From positions 2,542,001-2,606,000 of the forward strand of contig NZ_CP090640.1 in assembly GCF_029633825.1 (NCBI RefSeq): a stretch of 64,000 bases of DNA. The letters run 5' to 3'. Source of the DNA: Burkholderia contaminans. Its GTDB lineage: Bacteria > Pseudomonadota > Gammaproteobacteria > Burkholderiales > Burkholderiaceae. The position numbers and the translations under genes were made by a program. The notes under the pieces are model-generated. The model ran no database searches. It saw nothing but the letters and a program-made list of their open reading frames with translations, and was not told the DNA's origin. Below, piece by piece: positions 28,714 to 36,732 of the stretch (the first letter of the stretch is position 1; every line of letters begins with the position of its first letter).

Positions 28714-29166
28714 ATGACGGCGCGCACAGCCCATGGCAACCCGGCATGGATCCGCGCGCTGCTGTCGCAGCCGTGGGTCCTGCCGCTCGCGCGTCTGGCG
28801 CTCGTTTCCGCGTTCCTCATCGGCGGCGTCAACAAGGCGATGCACTTCGGCGACGCGGTGGCCGAGCAGGCGCATTTCGGCCTGCAGCCGGCCGCGTTGT
28901 GGGCGGCGCTGGCGATCGTGGTCGAGATCGTCGGCTCGTTGTGCGTGGTGTTTCGCCGCTTCACGTGGCTCGGCGCCGGCGCGCTCGGCATGCTGACGCT
29001 GGTCGCGATGGTCGTGGCGAACGATTTCTGGAACCATTCGGGTGCCGAAAATTTCATGGCGCTCAACAGCTTTTTCGAGCATCTTGGGCTGATCGCGGCC
29101 CTCGTGCTTGCGACCGTGCTCGACGATGCACGGCAACCGGCCGATGACGGCCGCTCCATCCGATGA
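28714..29166 (+). CDS. DoxX family membrane protein
   Basis: A 150-residue protein with four hydrophobic helices and the DoxX layout (RLALVSAFLIGGVNKAMHFG near residues 27-46). DoxX proteins are quinone-associated or redox-linked membrane proteins of loosely defined role. ATG 28714 lies one base after the amidohydrolase stop. The stop overlaps a possible ATG of the next gene at 29163. Its placement between an amidohydrolase and a secreted VOC protein suggests that the pathway has a redox step in the membrane. Confidence 0.82.
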   Translation: MTARTAHGNPAWIRALLSQPWVLPLARLALVSAFLIGGVNKAMHFGDAVAEQAHFGLQPAALWAALAIVVEIVGSLCVVFRRFTWLGAGALGMLTLVAMVVANDFWNHSGAENFMALNSFFEHLGLIAALVLATVLDDARQPADDGRSIR

Positions 29167-29192
29167 CAATGCAACAACCAGGGAATCCCGTG

Positions 29193-30107
29193 ATGAAATC
29201 CATTCGTTCCGTGCTGCTCGCCGCGCTGCTCGCGGGCGGTCTTGCCGTCGCGCCGGTGGCGTTCGCGAAGCCGCCGGTGCCGCCGGCGGCCACGCCGACG
29301 GTGGCCGTCGGCCCGCAATACGACACGACGCACGTGTGCGTGGCACCGGAAGACTTCGACCGCTTCACCGACAGCTTCGTCGCGACGTTCGGCGGCAGGA
29401 AATCGAAGCAGGGCGTGTTCCAGGTCACGCCCACGCCGAGCCAGACGATGTCGCAGCTCGTGCTCACACCGGTCGGCACGATCTCGGTGTTCGGCTTCAA
29501 GACGCCGATCCCGTATCCGTTCTGCTCGGAGCGCACCGGTTATCTCGTCACCGACATGGACGTCGCGATGAAGACGGCGCGCGCGCACGGCGCGGACGTG
29601 ATCGTCGACACGTTTCCCGATCCGATCGGGCGCGACGCGATCGTCCGCTGGGCCGGCACCCTGAACATGCAACTCTATTGGCATACCGAAGCGCCGCGTT
29701 ACGACGTGCTCGAGACGGTGCCCGAGAACCGCGTGTACGTATCGCCGGAAAGCGTGCACAAGCTGGTGCACGATTTCGTGAAATTCTCGAACGGCAAGGT
29801 GGTGTCCGACACCCTCAAGGCGCCGGGCATCGAGATCGGCCGGCCGAACGACACGTACCGCCGCATCCGCATCGAATCGGGCTTCGGCAAGATGACCGTG
29901 CTCGTGAACGACGGCCACCTGCCTTACCCGTTCGGCCGCGAAATGACCGGCTACGAAGTGCACGATCTCGGCGCGACGCTGGAGAAGGCCAAGGCAGCCG
30001 GCGTGACCGTGCTCGTGCCGCCGTTCACGTCGGACGGCCGCGACGCGGCGCTCGTGCAGTTCCCGGGCGGCTACGTCGCCGAAATCCACGCGAGCGCGGC
30101 GCGATGA
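29193..30107 (+). CDS. Secreted VOC/glyoxalase-fold protein
   Basis: The protein starts with a signal peptide (MKSIRSVLLAALLAGG to AFA near residue 25) and then shows two VOC-type halves: DTTHVCVAPEDFDRFTDSF and the later RRIRIESGFGKMTVLVNDG with LVQFPGGYVAEIH at the end. VOC metal ligands (H in DTTHV and E in AEIH) are in plausible places. Periplasmic VOC proteins are uncommon; a dioxygenase-like or isomerase role is possible. ATG 29193 has an AGGGA site eight bases upstream; the alternative ATG 29163 overlaps the DoxX stop but lacks such a site. Its stop overlaps the next start (ATGA). Confidence 0.75.
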   Translation: MKSIRSVLLAALLAGGLAVAPVAFAKPPVPPAATPTVAVGPQYDTTHVCVAPEDFDRFTDSFVATFGGRKSKQGVFQVTPTPSQTMSQLVLTPVGTISVFGFKTPIPYPFCSERTGYLVTDMDVAMKTARAHGADVIVDTFPDPIGRDAIVRWAGTLNMQLYWHTEAPRYDVLETVPENRVYVSPESVHKLVHDFVKFSNGKVVSDTLKAPGIEIGRPNDTYRRIRIESGFGKMTVLVNDGHLPYPFGREMTGYEVHDLGATLEKAKAAGVTVLVPPFTSDGRDAALVQFPGGYVAEIHASAAR

Positions 30108-30802
30108 AGCACGAGGACACGATCCTTGCCGCGGTGGCCGGCTTCGTCGACACGCTGAGCTTCGTCGCGCTGTTCGGGCTGTTCACGGCACACGTGACGG
30201 GCAACTTCGTGCTGATCGGCGCGGGCATCGCGGGCTTCGGCCAGGGTGTCGTGTTGAAGCTCAGTGTGTTTCCCGCATTCGTGTGCGGCGTAATCGCGAG
30301 CAGCCTGATCGCGCGGTCGATGTCCGGGCGGCCCGCCTGGCAGGGCACGCGCGCGCTGCATGCGGTCCAGGCCGTGCTGCTGCTCGGCTTCTGTGCGGCG
30401 GGCGTGTGGGCGACGCCCGTCACGCAGCCCGACAGCCTTTCGGCGCTCGTGGCCGGCATCGTCGGCACGTTCGCGATGGGCGTGCAGAACGCGCATCCGC
30501 GCGTGATTGCGCGCGCCGGCGGCGTGCCGAACACGGTGATGACCGGCAACGTGACGCAGGCGATCCTCGACGCGGTCGACCTGCTGTCGGCCGGCACCGC
30601 CGATGCCGCGCGCGCGGCGGCACGCGCGCGCTTCGGCAAGATGCTGCCGGCGATCGTCGCGTTCGCGCTCGGCGCCGCATGCGGCGCGCTCGGATTCCGC
30701 TTCGTCGGGTTCCTCGCGCTGCTCGCGCCGGTCGGCGCGCTCGCGACGCTTGCCCTGTGCGCGGCACCAACGGCGGGTACCACCACACAGGAGCGCGCAT
30801 GA
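30104..30802 (+). CDS. DUF1275 (YoaK-like) membrane protein
   Basis: A 232-residue protein of about six helices with the YoaK signatures AGFVDTLSFVALFGLFTAHVTGN and NTVMTGNVTQAI. The family is often found near transporters and is suspected to be a small membrane carrier, but its function is unproven. It overlaps its upstream neighbour by ATGA and the downstream porin start by ATGA, so it is coupled in the operon. It may serve as the inner-membrane step for the compound the porin admits. Confidence 0.85.
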   Translation: MKHEDTILAAVAGFVDTLSFVALFGLFTAHVTGNFVLIGAGIAGFGQGVVLKLSVFPAFVCGVIASSLIARSMSGRPAWQGTRALHAVQAVLLLGFCAAGVWATPVTQPDSLSALVAGIVGTFAMGVQNAHPRVIARAGGVPNTVMTGNVTQAILDAVDLLSAGTADAARAAARARFGKMLPAIVAFALGAACGALGFRFVGFLALLAPVGALATLALCAAPTAGTTTQERA

Positions 30803-32337
30803 TCGAGCGGGGCGGGAGGAGACATCACGGTCGGCATACCGCACGGGCCGCGCGCGTGTCGATCGTCGCGGGGCTGCTGCTCGCGGGCGCCGACGCGGCA
30901 TGCGCGCAAACGGCGGCGGCATCGACGCCGGCTTCCACGCCGGTGCAGGAGCCGGTGCCGGCCGCGTCATCGGCAACGCCAACGACATCGGCAACGACAA
31001 CCGCTGCCGCCGCATCGACCTGCACGGCCAAGCGCCCCGTGGTGCTGTTCAACCGCTGGCAGGAAGACTGGTCGGTGCTCGCGAATCCGTGCGTGCCGCG
31101 CGCGCCGCTCGACGGCCTGAAATACATTCCGCTCGGCAACGATCCGGCCTCCTATCTGTCGCTCGGCGTGAACCTGCGCGAGCGTCTCGAGACCAATGAC
31201 GCGCCGCTGTTCGGGATCGGCTCCGCGCAATCGGATACCTACCTGATCCAGCGAATCGAAGTGCATGCCGATGCGCATCTCGGCCAGCACTGGCAGTTCT
31301 TCGTGCAGTTGCAGGACGCCCGCGCGTTCGGCAAGAACACGGTGTCGCCGGTCGACAAGAACCCGCTCGATCTCGAGCAGGCGTTCGCGACCTACACGGG
31401 CGCGCTCGGCGGCGGCACGTTCAAGTTCCGCGTCGGCCGGCAGGAGATGGCGTTCGACTTGCAGCGTTTCATCGCCACGCGCGACGGCCCGAACGTACGG
31501 CAGGCGTTCGATGCGGTCTGGGCCGTGTACGAGTACCAGAAGTGGCGCTTCATCGGCTATGCGACGCAGCCGGTGCAGAACCGCAACGCGTCCGATTTCG
31601 ACGACGTGTCGAATCGCGATCTCACGTTCAGCGGCGTGCGCGTCGAGCGGCAGTCGGTCGGGCCGGGCGACCTGTCCGGCTATTGGTCGCGCTACAACCG
31701 CAACAACGCGCGGTTCCTCGACGCGAGCGGTCCCGAGCATCGCGACGTGTGGGACGTGCGCTACACGGGCACACTGGGGCGCTTCGACTGGGATCTCGAA
31801 ACGATGCTGCAGACCGGCAAGATCGGCAACGCGACGATCGGGGCGTGGGCCGTCGGTTCGATCGCCGGCTACAAGCTCGATGCGCCGTGGTCGCCGCGCA
31901 TCGCGCTGCAGGTCGACGCGGCGTCGGGCGACCGGCATCCGCACGACGGCCGTGTGAGCACCTTCAACCCGCTGTTTCCGAACGGCTATTACTTCACGCT
32001 GGCCAGCTATACGAGTTACGCGAACCTGATTCACGTGAAGCCGTCCGTGACGCTGAAGCCGTCGGCGAACCTGTCGCTGCTCGGTGCGCTCGGCTTCCAG
32101 TGGCGCGAGACGACCGGCGACGCCGTCTATCAGCAGCCGAACATCCCGGTGCCGGGCACGGCGGGCAAGGGCGGGTTGTGGACCGGGATGTACGTGCAGC
32201 TGCGCGCGGACTGGACGATCGCCGCGAATCTGATCGGTGCGATCGAGGCCGTGCATTTCCAGGTCGGCGACGCGATCCGCCAGGCGGGCGGGCACAACGC
32301 CGACTACGTCGGCGTCGAGTTGAAGTACGGCTGGTGA
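30799..32337 (+). CDS. AlgE-like alginate export/outer-membrane porin family protein
   Basis: This 512-residue protein has a signal peptide (to about AQT, residue 38), a Thr/Ala-rich linker, and then an AlgE-type beta-barrel with repeating aromatic strands (SLGVNLRERLETND, FFVQLQDARAFGKN, GRQEMAFDLQRFIATRDGPN). It ends in the strand ELKYGW with the C-terminal aromatic residue needed for outer-membrane insertion. Despite the name, members outside alginate producers serve as small-molecule porins. As the last gene of this operon it likely admits the compound that the amidohydrolase handles. The hairpin at 32372 follows. Confidence 0.85.
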   Translation: MIERGGRRHHGRHTARAARVSIVAGLLLAGADAACAQTAAASTPASTPVQEPVPAASSATPTTSATTTAAAASTCTAKRPVVLFNRWQEDWSVLANPCVPRAPLDGLKYIPLGNDPASYLSLGVNLRERLETNDAPLFGIGSAQSDTYLIQRIEVHADAHLGQHWQFFVQLQDARAFGKNTVSPVDKNPLDLEQAFATYTGALGGGTFKFRVGRQEMAFDLQRFIATRDGPNVRQAFDAVWAVYEYQKWRFIGYATQPVQNRNASDFDDVSNRDLTFSGVRVERQSVGPGDLSGYWSRYNRNNARFLDASGPEHRDVWDVRYTGTLGRFDWDLETMLQTGKIGNATIGAWAVGSIAGYKLDAPWSPRIALQVDAASGDRHPHDGRVSTFNPLFPNGYYFTLASYTSYANLIHVKPSVTLKPSANLSLLGALGFQWRETTGDAVYQQPNIPVPGTAGKGGLWTGMYVQLRADWTIAANLIGAIEAVHFQVGDAIRQAGGHNADYVGVELKYGW

Positions 32338-32371
32338 CGGCGGCGCGCGGCAACCCGCACGCGGCATGAAA

Positions 32372-32397
32372 AAGGGCAGCCCCGCGGGGCTGCCCTT
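32372..32397. terminator. Palindromic bidirectional terminator
   Basis: A perfect 26-bp palindrome (arms of 13 bp beginning AAGGGCAGCCCCG) sits 35 bp after the porin stop and 54 bp before the convergent phosphatase stop. A-rich on one side and T-containing on the other, it is well placed to end both transcripts. Confidence 0.8.
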
Positions 32398-32450
32398 CGT
32401 TCGTCCGGGCCGGCGACGTGGCCGGCCCGTTTGCGGTGATGGCGATGCGG

Positions 32451-34037
32451 TTACAGGTTCGGCGACAGTTGCAGCGCGTTCGTCAGGTCGCCCATCGGCT
32501 GCGCACCGTTCGCCTTCAGCGCGTCGTCGCGCTGTTGCAGGCCCGCGAGGCGCGGCAGCGAGAAGCGGCGCGTGATGAAGCGCAGGATCGAGCCCGTGTC
32601 GTATTGCGTATGGTCGACGAAGCCCTTCTTCGCGTACGGCGACACGATCAGCGCCGGGATGCGGGTGCCCGGGCCCCAGCGGTCGGCATTCGGCGGCGTC
32701 GCGTGATCCCAGAAGCCGCCGTTTTCGTCGTACGTGACGACCACGACCATGTTCTTCCACTGCGGGCTTGCCTGCAGGTGCGCGATCACGTCGGCGATGT
32801 GCTGGTCGCCCGAGGTGACGTCCGTGTAGCCCGGGTGCTCGTTCAGGTTGCCCTGCGGCTTGTAGAACGTGACCTGCGGCAGCGTGCCCGCATCGATCGC
32901 CTTGATGAACTCGGCGCCGTTCGCGCCGCCGTCGAGCAGGTGCTGCGCGCGGCTTGCGGTGCCCGGCGCCTGGTTCGCGAAGTAGTTGAACGGCTGGTGG
33001 TGCGGCTGGAAGTTCGGCGTCGACAGATCGGCACCGTAGATCACGTTCGACGTGCCGTTCTGGCTCGCCTGCAGCGCCTGGCCCCACGCGCCGGAATACC
33101 ATGCCCACGACACGCCCGCGTTGGTCATCAGGTCGCCGATGTTGGTCGCCGTCTGCGGCGGCATCGTCGACGGATTGGCCGGGTCGGCGAGCAGCGGGTC
33201 GCCGCCCGTAGCCGCCTTGTTGCCGCTCGGCTGATACGCCGGCTGCATCGTGTTGATGCCGTAGAAGTCGGGCGTCAGCGCACCGTCGTTGACGAACTTC
33301 GGCGGGCCGCTCAGCGCGGAGGCCGGCGAGTTCGTCGCGACCTTCAGCGACTTGCCGTCGGCGTTCAGCACGGCGATCTTGCCGGCCGCCGGGCTCTTGT
33401 CGGCGTTCGGGTAGTACGGCGCGCACGCGCAGACCAGGTACTGGTGGTTCAGGAACGAGCCGCCGAACGCGCCCATGAAGAAGTTGTCGGCCAGCACGTA
33501 CTGCTGCGCGATCTTCCACAGCGGCAGCTTCGACGGATCGGCCGTGTAGTGACCCATCGTCAGGCCGCCCGCGTCGGTCCATGCGGCGTACATGTCGTTC
33601 TTGCCGCCGTTGATCTGCATCTGGTCCTGATAGAAGCGGTGCACGATGTCGCGCGTCGCGATGCTCATCGACTGGTTGAAGCCGTTCGGATCGTCGATCG
33701 CGAACGGCGCGTTCGGCAGGTTCGCCGTCATCGCCTCGGTCACCGCCGGCGTGATGCCGGTCGCGGTCAGGCCGCCCCAGATCTTCGGCAGCGTCGCCAT
33801 CGTCGAGCCGTCGCGATCCTTTTGCACCGAGTTCGCGGCCGTCGCGTTCTGCAGGCCGTTCGCGCCGGGGAAGTTGCCATACAGGTTGTCGAAGCTGCGG
33901 TTTTCCGCGTAGATCACGACAACGTTCTTGACGGCCGACAGGCCTTGCTGCGTGACATCGTCGCCGCCGCAGGCGGTCAGGCTGAGCGCGGCCGCGAGGG
34001 CGATCGGCGTATAGCGAATCCAGGCGTGCTTCTTCAT
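32451..34037 (-). CDS. AcpA-type acid phosphatase/phospholipase C-like lipoprotein
   Basis: A 528-residue member of the phosphoesterase family that includes phospholipase C and Francisella AcpA. An N-terminal lipobox (LTAC, about residues 20-23) follows a short hydrophobic leader, so it should be a lipoprotein. NVVVIYAENRSFDNLYGNFPG (about 38-58) is the catalytic metal/nucleophile region, EHPGYTDVTSGDQHIADVI and VVTYDENGGFWDHATPP are the later ligand regions. It would release phosphate from extracellular organic esters. It diverges from a peroxidase gene across a Pho-box-like array. Whether it acts on phospholipid or small phosphate esters cannot be told. Confidence 0.87.
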   Translation of the reverse strand: MKKHAWIRYTPIALAAALSLTACGGDDVTQQGLSAVKNVVVIYAENRSFDNLYGNFPGANGLQNATAANSVQKDRDGSTMATLPKIWGGLTATGITPAVTEAMTANLPNAPFAIDDPNGFNQSMSIATRDIVHRFYQDQMQINGGKNDMYAAWTDAGGLTMGHYTADPSKLPLWKIAQQYVLADNFFMGAFGGSFLNHQYLVCACAPYYPNADKSPAAGKIAVLNADGKSLKVATNSPASALSGPPKFVNDGALTPDFYGINTMQPAYQPSGNKAATGGDPLLADPANPSTMPPQTATNIGDLMTNAGVSWAWYSGAWGQALQASQNGTSNVIYGADLSTPNFQPHHQPFNYFANQAPGTASRAQHLLDGGANGAEFIKAIDAGTLPQVTFYKPQGNLNEHPGYTDVTSGDQHIADVIAHLQASPQWKNMVVVVTYDENGGFWDHATPPNADRWGPGTRIPALIVSPYAKKGFVDHTQYDTGSILRFITRRFSLPRLAGLQQRDDALKANGAQPMGDLTNALQLSPNL

Positions 34038-34178
34038 GCGATGTTCTCTCTTTCGTTGTTTGTCGCGTGTGGGAACCGGGTTGACGTACGGCCGGTGCAG
34101 GCACTGCGAGACACCGACCGGCTGCGCGCATTATCTGGAACCGATTTGACAGCCGGGTGTAGGGGCGCTTTCAATTGA

Positions 34179-34218
34179 CTGTCGGTTGAACGTCATGCAA
34201 CGGTCATGGAACTGACAT
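34179..34218 (+). promoter_or_regulatory. Four 11-bp-spaced Pho-box-like units
   Basis: Heptamers resembling CTGTCAT start at 34179 (CTGTCGG), 34190 (ACGTCAT), 34201 (CGGTCAT) and 34212 (CTGACAT), exactly 11 bp apart, with A/T-leaning tetranucleotide spacers (TTGA, GCAA, GGAA, AAGC). That is the arrangement PhoB dimers bind. The array ends 40 bp before the peroxidase ATG (34259) and starts 141 bp from the phosphatase ATG (34037), and one neighbour is a phosphatase. PhoB control is predicted, not shown. Confidence 0.6.
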
Positions 34219-34258
34219 AAGCTCCGGCCGATTGCCCACCGCTACAAGAAGAACGACG

Positions 34259-35608
34259 ATGCACAGCCTTCTGAAACCCCTCGCGTTCGCGCGATCGTTG
34301 ACCCCTGCCGCGGCCGCGCTGGCGCTGGCCGCAGGGCTCGCGGCGCTCGCCGGTTGCGATGCGCGTCCCGGCGCGAATACGCCGGCCGCGTCCGTCGTGC
34401 CGGCGGCGCAAGCGGCTCCGGCCGCTCCCGCGGTCGCGCCGGCCAGCCAGCCGCAGACGCGTGCGCAGGTATTCGAGGGCGTCAAGCAGATGACGGCGCT
34501 CGGCAAGCAGCTGTTCTTCGATCCTTCGCTGTCCGGGTCCGGCAAGCTCGCATGCGCGTCGTGTCATAGCGCCGAGCATGCGTTCGGGCCGCCGAACGCG
34601 CTGTCGGTACAGCTCGGCGGCGACGACATGCACCGCACGGGCTTTCGTGCCGTGCCGTCGTTGAAGTACCTGCGCGGTATCCCGCCGTTCAGCGAGCACT
34701 TCCACGATTCGCCGGACGAAGGTGACGAAAGCATCGACGCGGGTCCGACCGGCGGGTTGACCTGGGACGGTCGCGTCGACACGCGCGATGCGCAGGCGCG
34801 CATTCCGCTCACGTCGCCATTCGAGATGAGCAGCTCGCCGGCAAGGGTCGCGAAGGCGGTTCGCGCCGCACCTTATGCGGATGCGTTCCGCAAGGCATTC
34901 GGCGACCAGGTACTCGGCAACGACCAGGCGACCTTCGACGCGGTGCTGCGTGCGCTCGACGCTTTCCAGCAACAGCCGGCGCTGTTCGATCCGTACACGA
35001 GCAAGTACGACGCGTATCTGGCCGGCCACGCGCAGCTCACGCCTGCTGAACTGCGCGGGCTGCAGCTGTTCAACGACGAGAAGAAGGGCAACTGCGCGAG
35101 CTGCCACATCAGTCAGCGCACGCTCGAAGGCGGGCCGCCGCAGTTCAGCGATTTCGGGCTGATCGCGATCGCGGTGCCGCGCAACCGCGCGCTGCCCGTC
35201 AATCACGACCCGCGTTTCCACGATCTCGGCGCGTGCGGCCCCGAGCGTACCGATCTGAAGGGCCGCGACGAATTCTGCGGCTTGTTCCGCACGCCGTCGT
35301 TGCGCAACGTCGCGCTGCGCAAGACGTTCTTCCACAACGGCGTGTACCACTCGCTCGAGGACGTGATGCGCTTCTACGTCGAGCGCGACATCCATCCGGA
35401 GAAGTTCTATCCGGTCGTGAACGGCAAGGTGCAGATCTACGACGACCTGCCCAAGCGCTACTGGCCGAACATCAACCGCGAAGCGCCGTTCGATCGCAAG
35501 CGCGGCGACCAGCCGGCGCTGAACGCGGCCGAGATCAAGGACGTGATCGCGTTCCTGGGTACGCTGACTGACGGATATCAGCAGACGGCCGCGCCGGCCG
35601 GCCACTAG
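34259..35608 (+). CDS. Di-haem cytochrome c peroxidase (MauG/CcpA family)
   Basis: A 449-residue periplasmic protein with two CxxCH haem sites, at 99-103 and 279-283, the spacing of bacterial di-haem peroxidases. A leader ending in LAGC (30-33) could make it a lipoprotein, and a Pro/Ala linker follows to about residue 66. It would reduce hydrogen peroxide with electrons from small cytochromes. ATG 34259 is chosen since the MHSLLKPL start gives the leader; the longer frame overlaps the Pho-box array's downstream edge. Control by phosphate starvation is suggested by the array upstream. It is followed by a small secreted protein gene. Confidence 0.9.
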   Translation: MHSLLKPLAFARSLTPAAAALALAAGLAALAGCDARPGANTPAASVVPAAQAAPAAPAVAPASQPQTRAQVFEGVKQMTALGKQLFFDPSLSGSGKLACASCHSAEHAFGPPNALSVQLGGDDMHRTGFRAVPSLKYLRGIPPFSEHFHDSPDEGDESIDAGPTGGLTWDGRVDTRDAQARIPLTSPFEMSSSPARVAKAVRAAPYADAFRKAFGDQVLGNDQATFDAVLRALDAFQQQPALFDPYTSKYDAYLAGHAQLTPAELRGLQLFNDEKKGNCASCHISQRTLEGGPPQFSDFGLIAIAVPRNRALPVNHDPRFHDLGACGPERTDLKGRDEFCGLFRTPSLRNVALRKTFFHNGVYHSLEDVMRFYVERDIHPEKFYPVVNGKVQIYDDLPKRYWPNINREAPFDRKRGDQPALNAAEIKDVIAFLGTLTDGYQQTAAPAGH

Positions 35609-35734
35609 AAGGCGGCGTCGACGGCACGCATGCTATCCTCGCTCGCTGACAGGCGCAGTGTGCGTGCCGGATGGCCGGCCCCCGGTTTGCCGGCATGCAC
35701 CGCGCCGTTCGATCGAACATCCAAGGAGAACAAC

Positions 35735-36121
35735 ATGTCGATGCGTGCATCCCTTTCCGTCGTCACGCGCGTGCTGGCCGGCGCCGCGTGCGCAGCCGCG
35801 ATGCTGCCTGCCCATGCGCAGAACAACCTGAACTTCCTGAACGACACGCCGCTCAGCTACTTCAGCAAGACCGACCGCGCGTCGCTGTCCAAGGCGGTCG
35901 TGCAGGTGCGCGACGAAGGCAAGGACGGCGAGACCACGACGTGGCAGAGCACCGGCCGCGGCACGCAGATCGATGCAAAGCTCACGCCGACCACGACCGA
36001 GACGGACGGCAAGACCTGCCGTGAAGTCGCCACCGAGATCACCGCGAAGGGCCAGACGATGACGCTCAAGCCCGTCTATTGCAAGACCGACGCGGGCAAG
36101 TGGCAGCTGCAGAAACGCTGA
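35735..36121 (+). CDS. Secreted RT0821/Lpp0805-like surface protein
   Basis: A 128-residue protein with a signal peptide (ending near AHA, about 28) and a compact domain NFLNDTPLSYFSKTDRASLSK... consistent with the RT0821/Lpp0805 surface-protein family. One cysteine pair (C at about 95 and 118) may form a disulfide. ATG 35735 has a good GGAG ribosome site. It ends 11 bp before a NUDIX gene; otherwise it stands alone. Function unknown; periplasmic or outer-membrane location is inferred from the leader. Confidence 0.7.
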   Translation: MSMRASLSVVTRVLAGAACAAAMLPAHAQNNLNFLNDTPLSYFSKTDRASLSKAVVQVRDEGKDGETTTWQSTGRGTQIDAKLTPTTTETDGKTCREVATEITAKGQTMTLKPVYCKTDAGKWQLQKR

Positions 36122-36132
36122 GCACGCGCGTG

Positions 36133-36603
36133 ATGAAGCGGGGCGCCGCGCCGCGCACGGTGTCGTGCGGCGTCGTGATCCTCGATGCGGCCGGCCGCGT
36201 GTTCCTCGCGCACGCGACGGATACCACGCACTGGGACATCCCGAAAGGGCAGGGCGAGCCGGGCGAGACGCCGGTAGACGCGGCGCTGCGTGAACTGCTC
36301 GAGGAAACCGGCATCGTGTTCGGCGCCGATCGGCTGCTCGATCTTGGCCGCTTCGCGTACCGGCACGACAAGGATCTGCACCTGTTCGCGGTGCGCGTGG
36401 CCGACGACGAGGTCGATCTCGCGCACTGCACGTGCACGTCGCTGTTTCCGAGCCGTCGCGACGGCTCGATGATTCCCGAGATGGATGCGTATCGCTGGAC
36501 CATGCCCGCCGACATCGACGCGTATGCGAGCCGCAGCCTCGCGCGGCTGTTTCGCACGAAGCTGTCGCTGGTGGAGTTGCATCGGCGGTTGACGGGTGGG
36601 TGA
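36133..36603 (+). CDS. NUDIX hydrolase
   Basis: A 156-residue protein with a full NUDIX box (Gx5Ex7REUxEExGU) at about residues 40-62 (GQGEPGETPVDAALRELLEETGI), so it should hydrolyse a nucleoside diphosphate linked to another moiety. The fold edges (SCGVVILDAAGRVFLA at the start, DMHLFAV-like strand at the middle) are present. ATG 36133 begins the domain cleanly, 11 bp after the surface-protein stop, so the two may be co-transcribed. The substrate cannot be told; it is distinct from the zinc-ribbon NUDIX at 46393. Confidence 0.85.
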   Translation: MKRGAAPRTVSCGVVILDAAGRVFLAHATDTTHWDIPKGQGEPGETPVDAALRELLEETGIVFGADRLLDLGRFAYRHDKDLHLFAVRVADDEVDLAHCTCTSLFPSRRDGSMIPEMDAYRWTMPADIDAYASRSLARLFRTKLSLVELHRRLTGG

Positions 36604-36659
36604 GCGAGCGGGGCGGCTTGCGCTGCGCCATGACCCGGCTTCGCTTCGACGCGCGCAAC

Positions 36660-36688
36660 AAAAAACCGGCCCAGGGGCCGGTTTTTTT
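36660..36688. terminator. Bidirectional terminator between NUDIX and glnS
   Basis: An ACCGGCCC stem with its complement, a two-base loop, and flanking A6 and T7 runs (the A-T pairs extend the stem to 14 bp) form a textbook intrinsic terminator usable in both directions, 57 bp after the NUDIX stop and 45 bp before the convergent glnS stop. Confidence 0.9.
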
Positions 36689-36732
36689 ATGGTCACGCGG
36701 CGGCGGCTAGCGAAGCCGCGGACCGCATGCCG

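Noticed and set aside
26817..30089. Antisense open frame of about 1,090 codons across the amidohydrolase operon.
   Set aside because: It runs opposite to four recognisable genes and is low-complexity Arg/His-rich.
32418..34178. Sense-strand open frame opposite the AcpA-type phosphatase.
   Set aside because: Composition is Arg/Val-rich with no motif, whereas the minus-strand reading has a lipobox and catalytic motifs.
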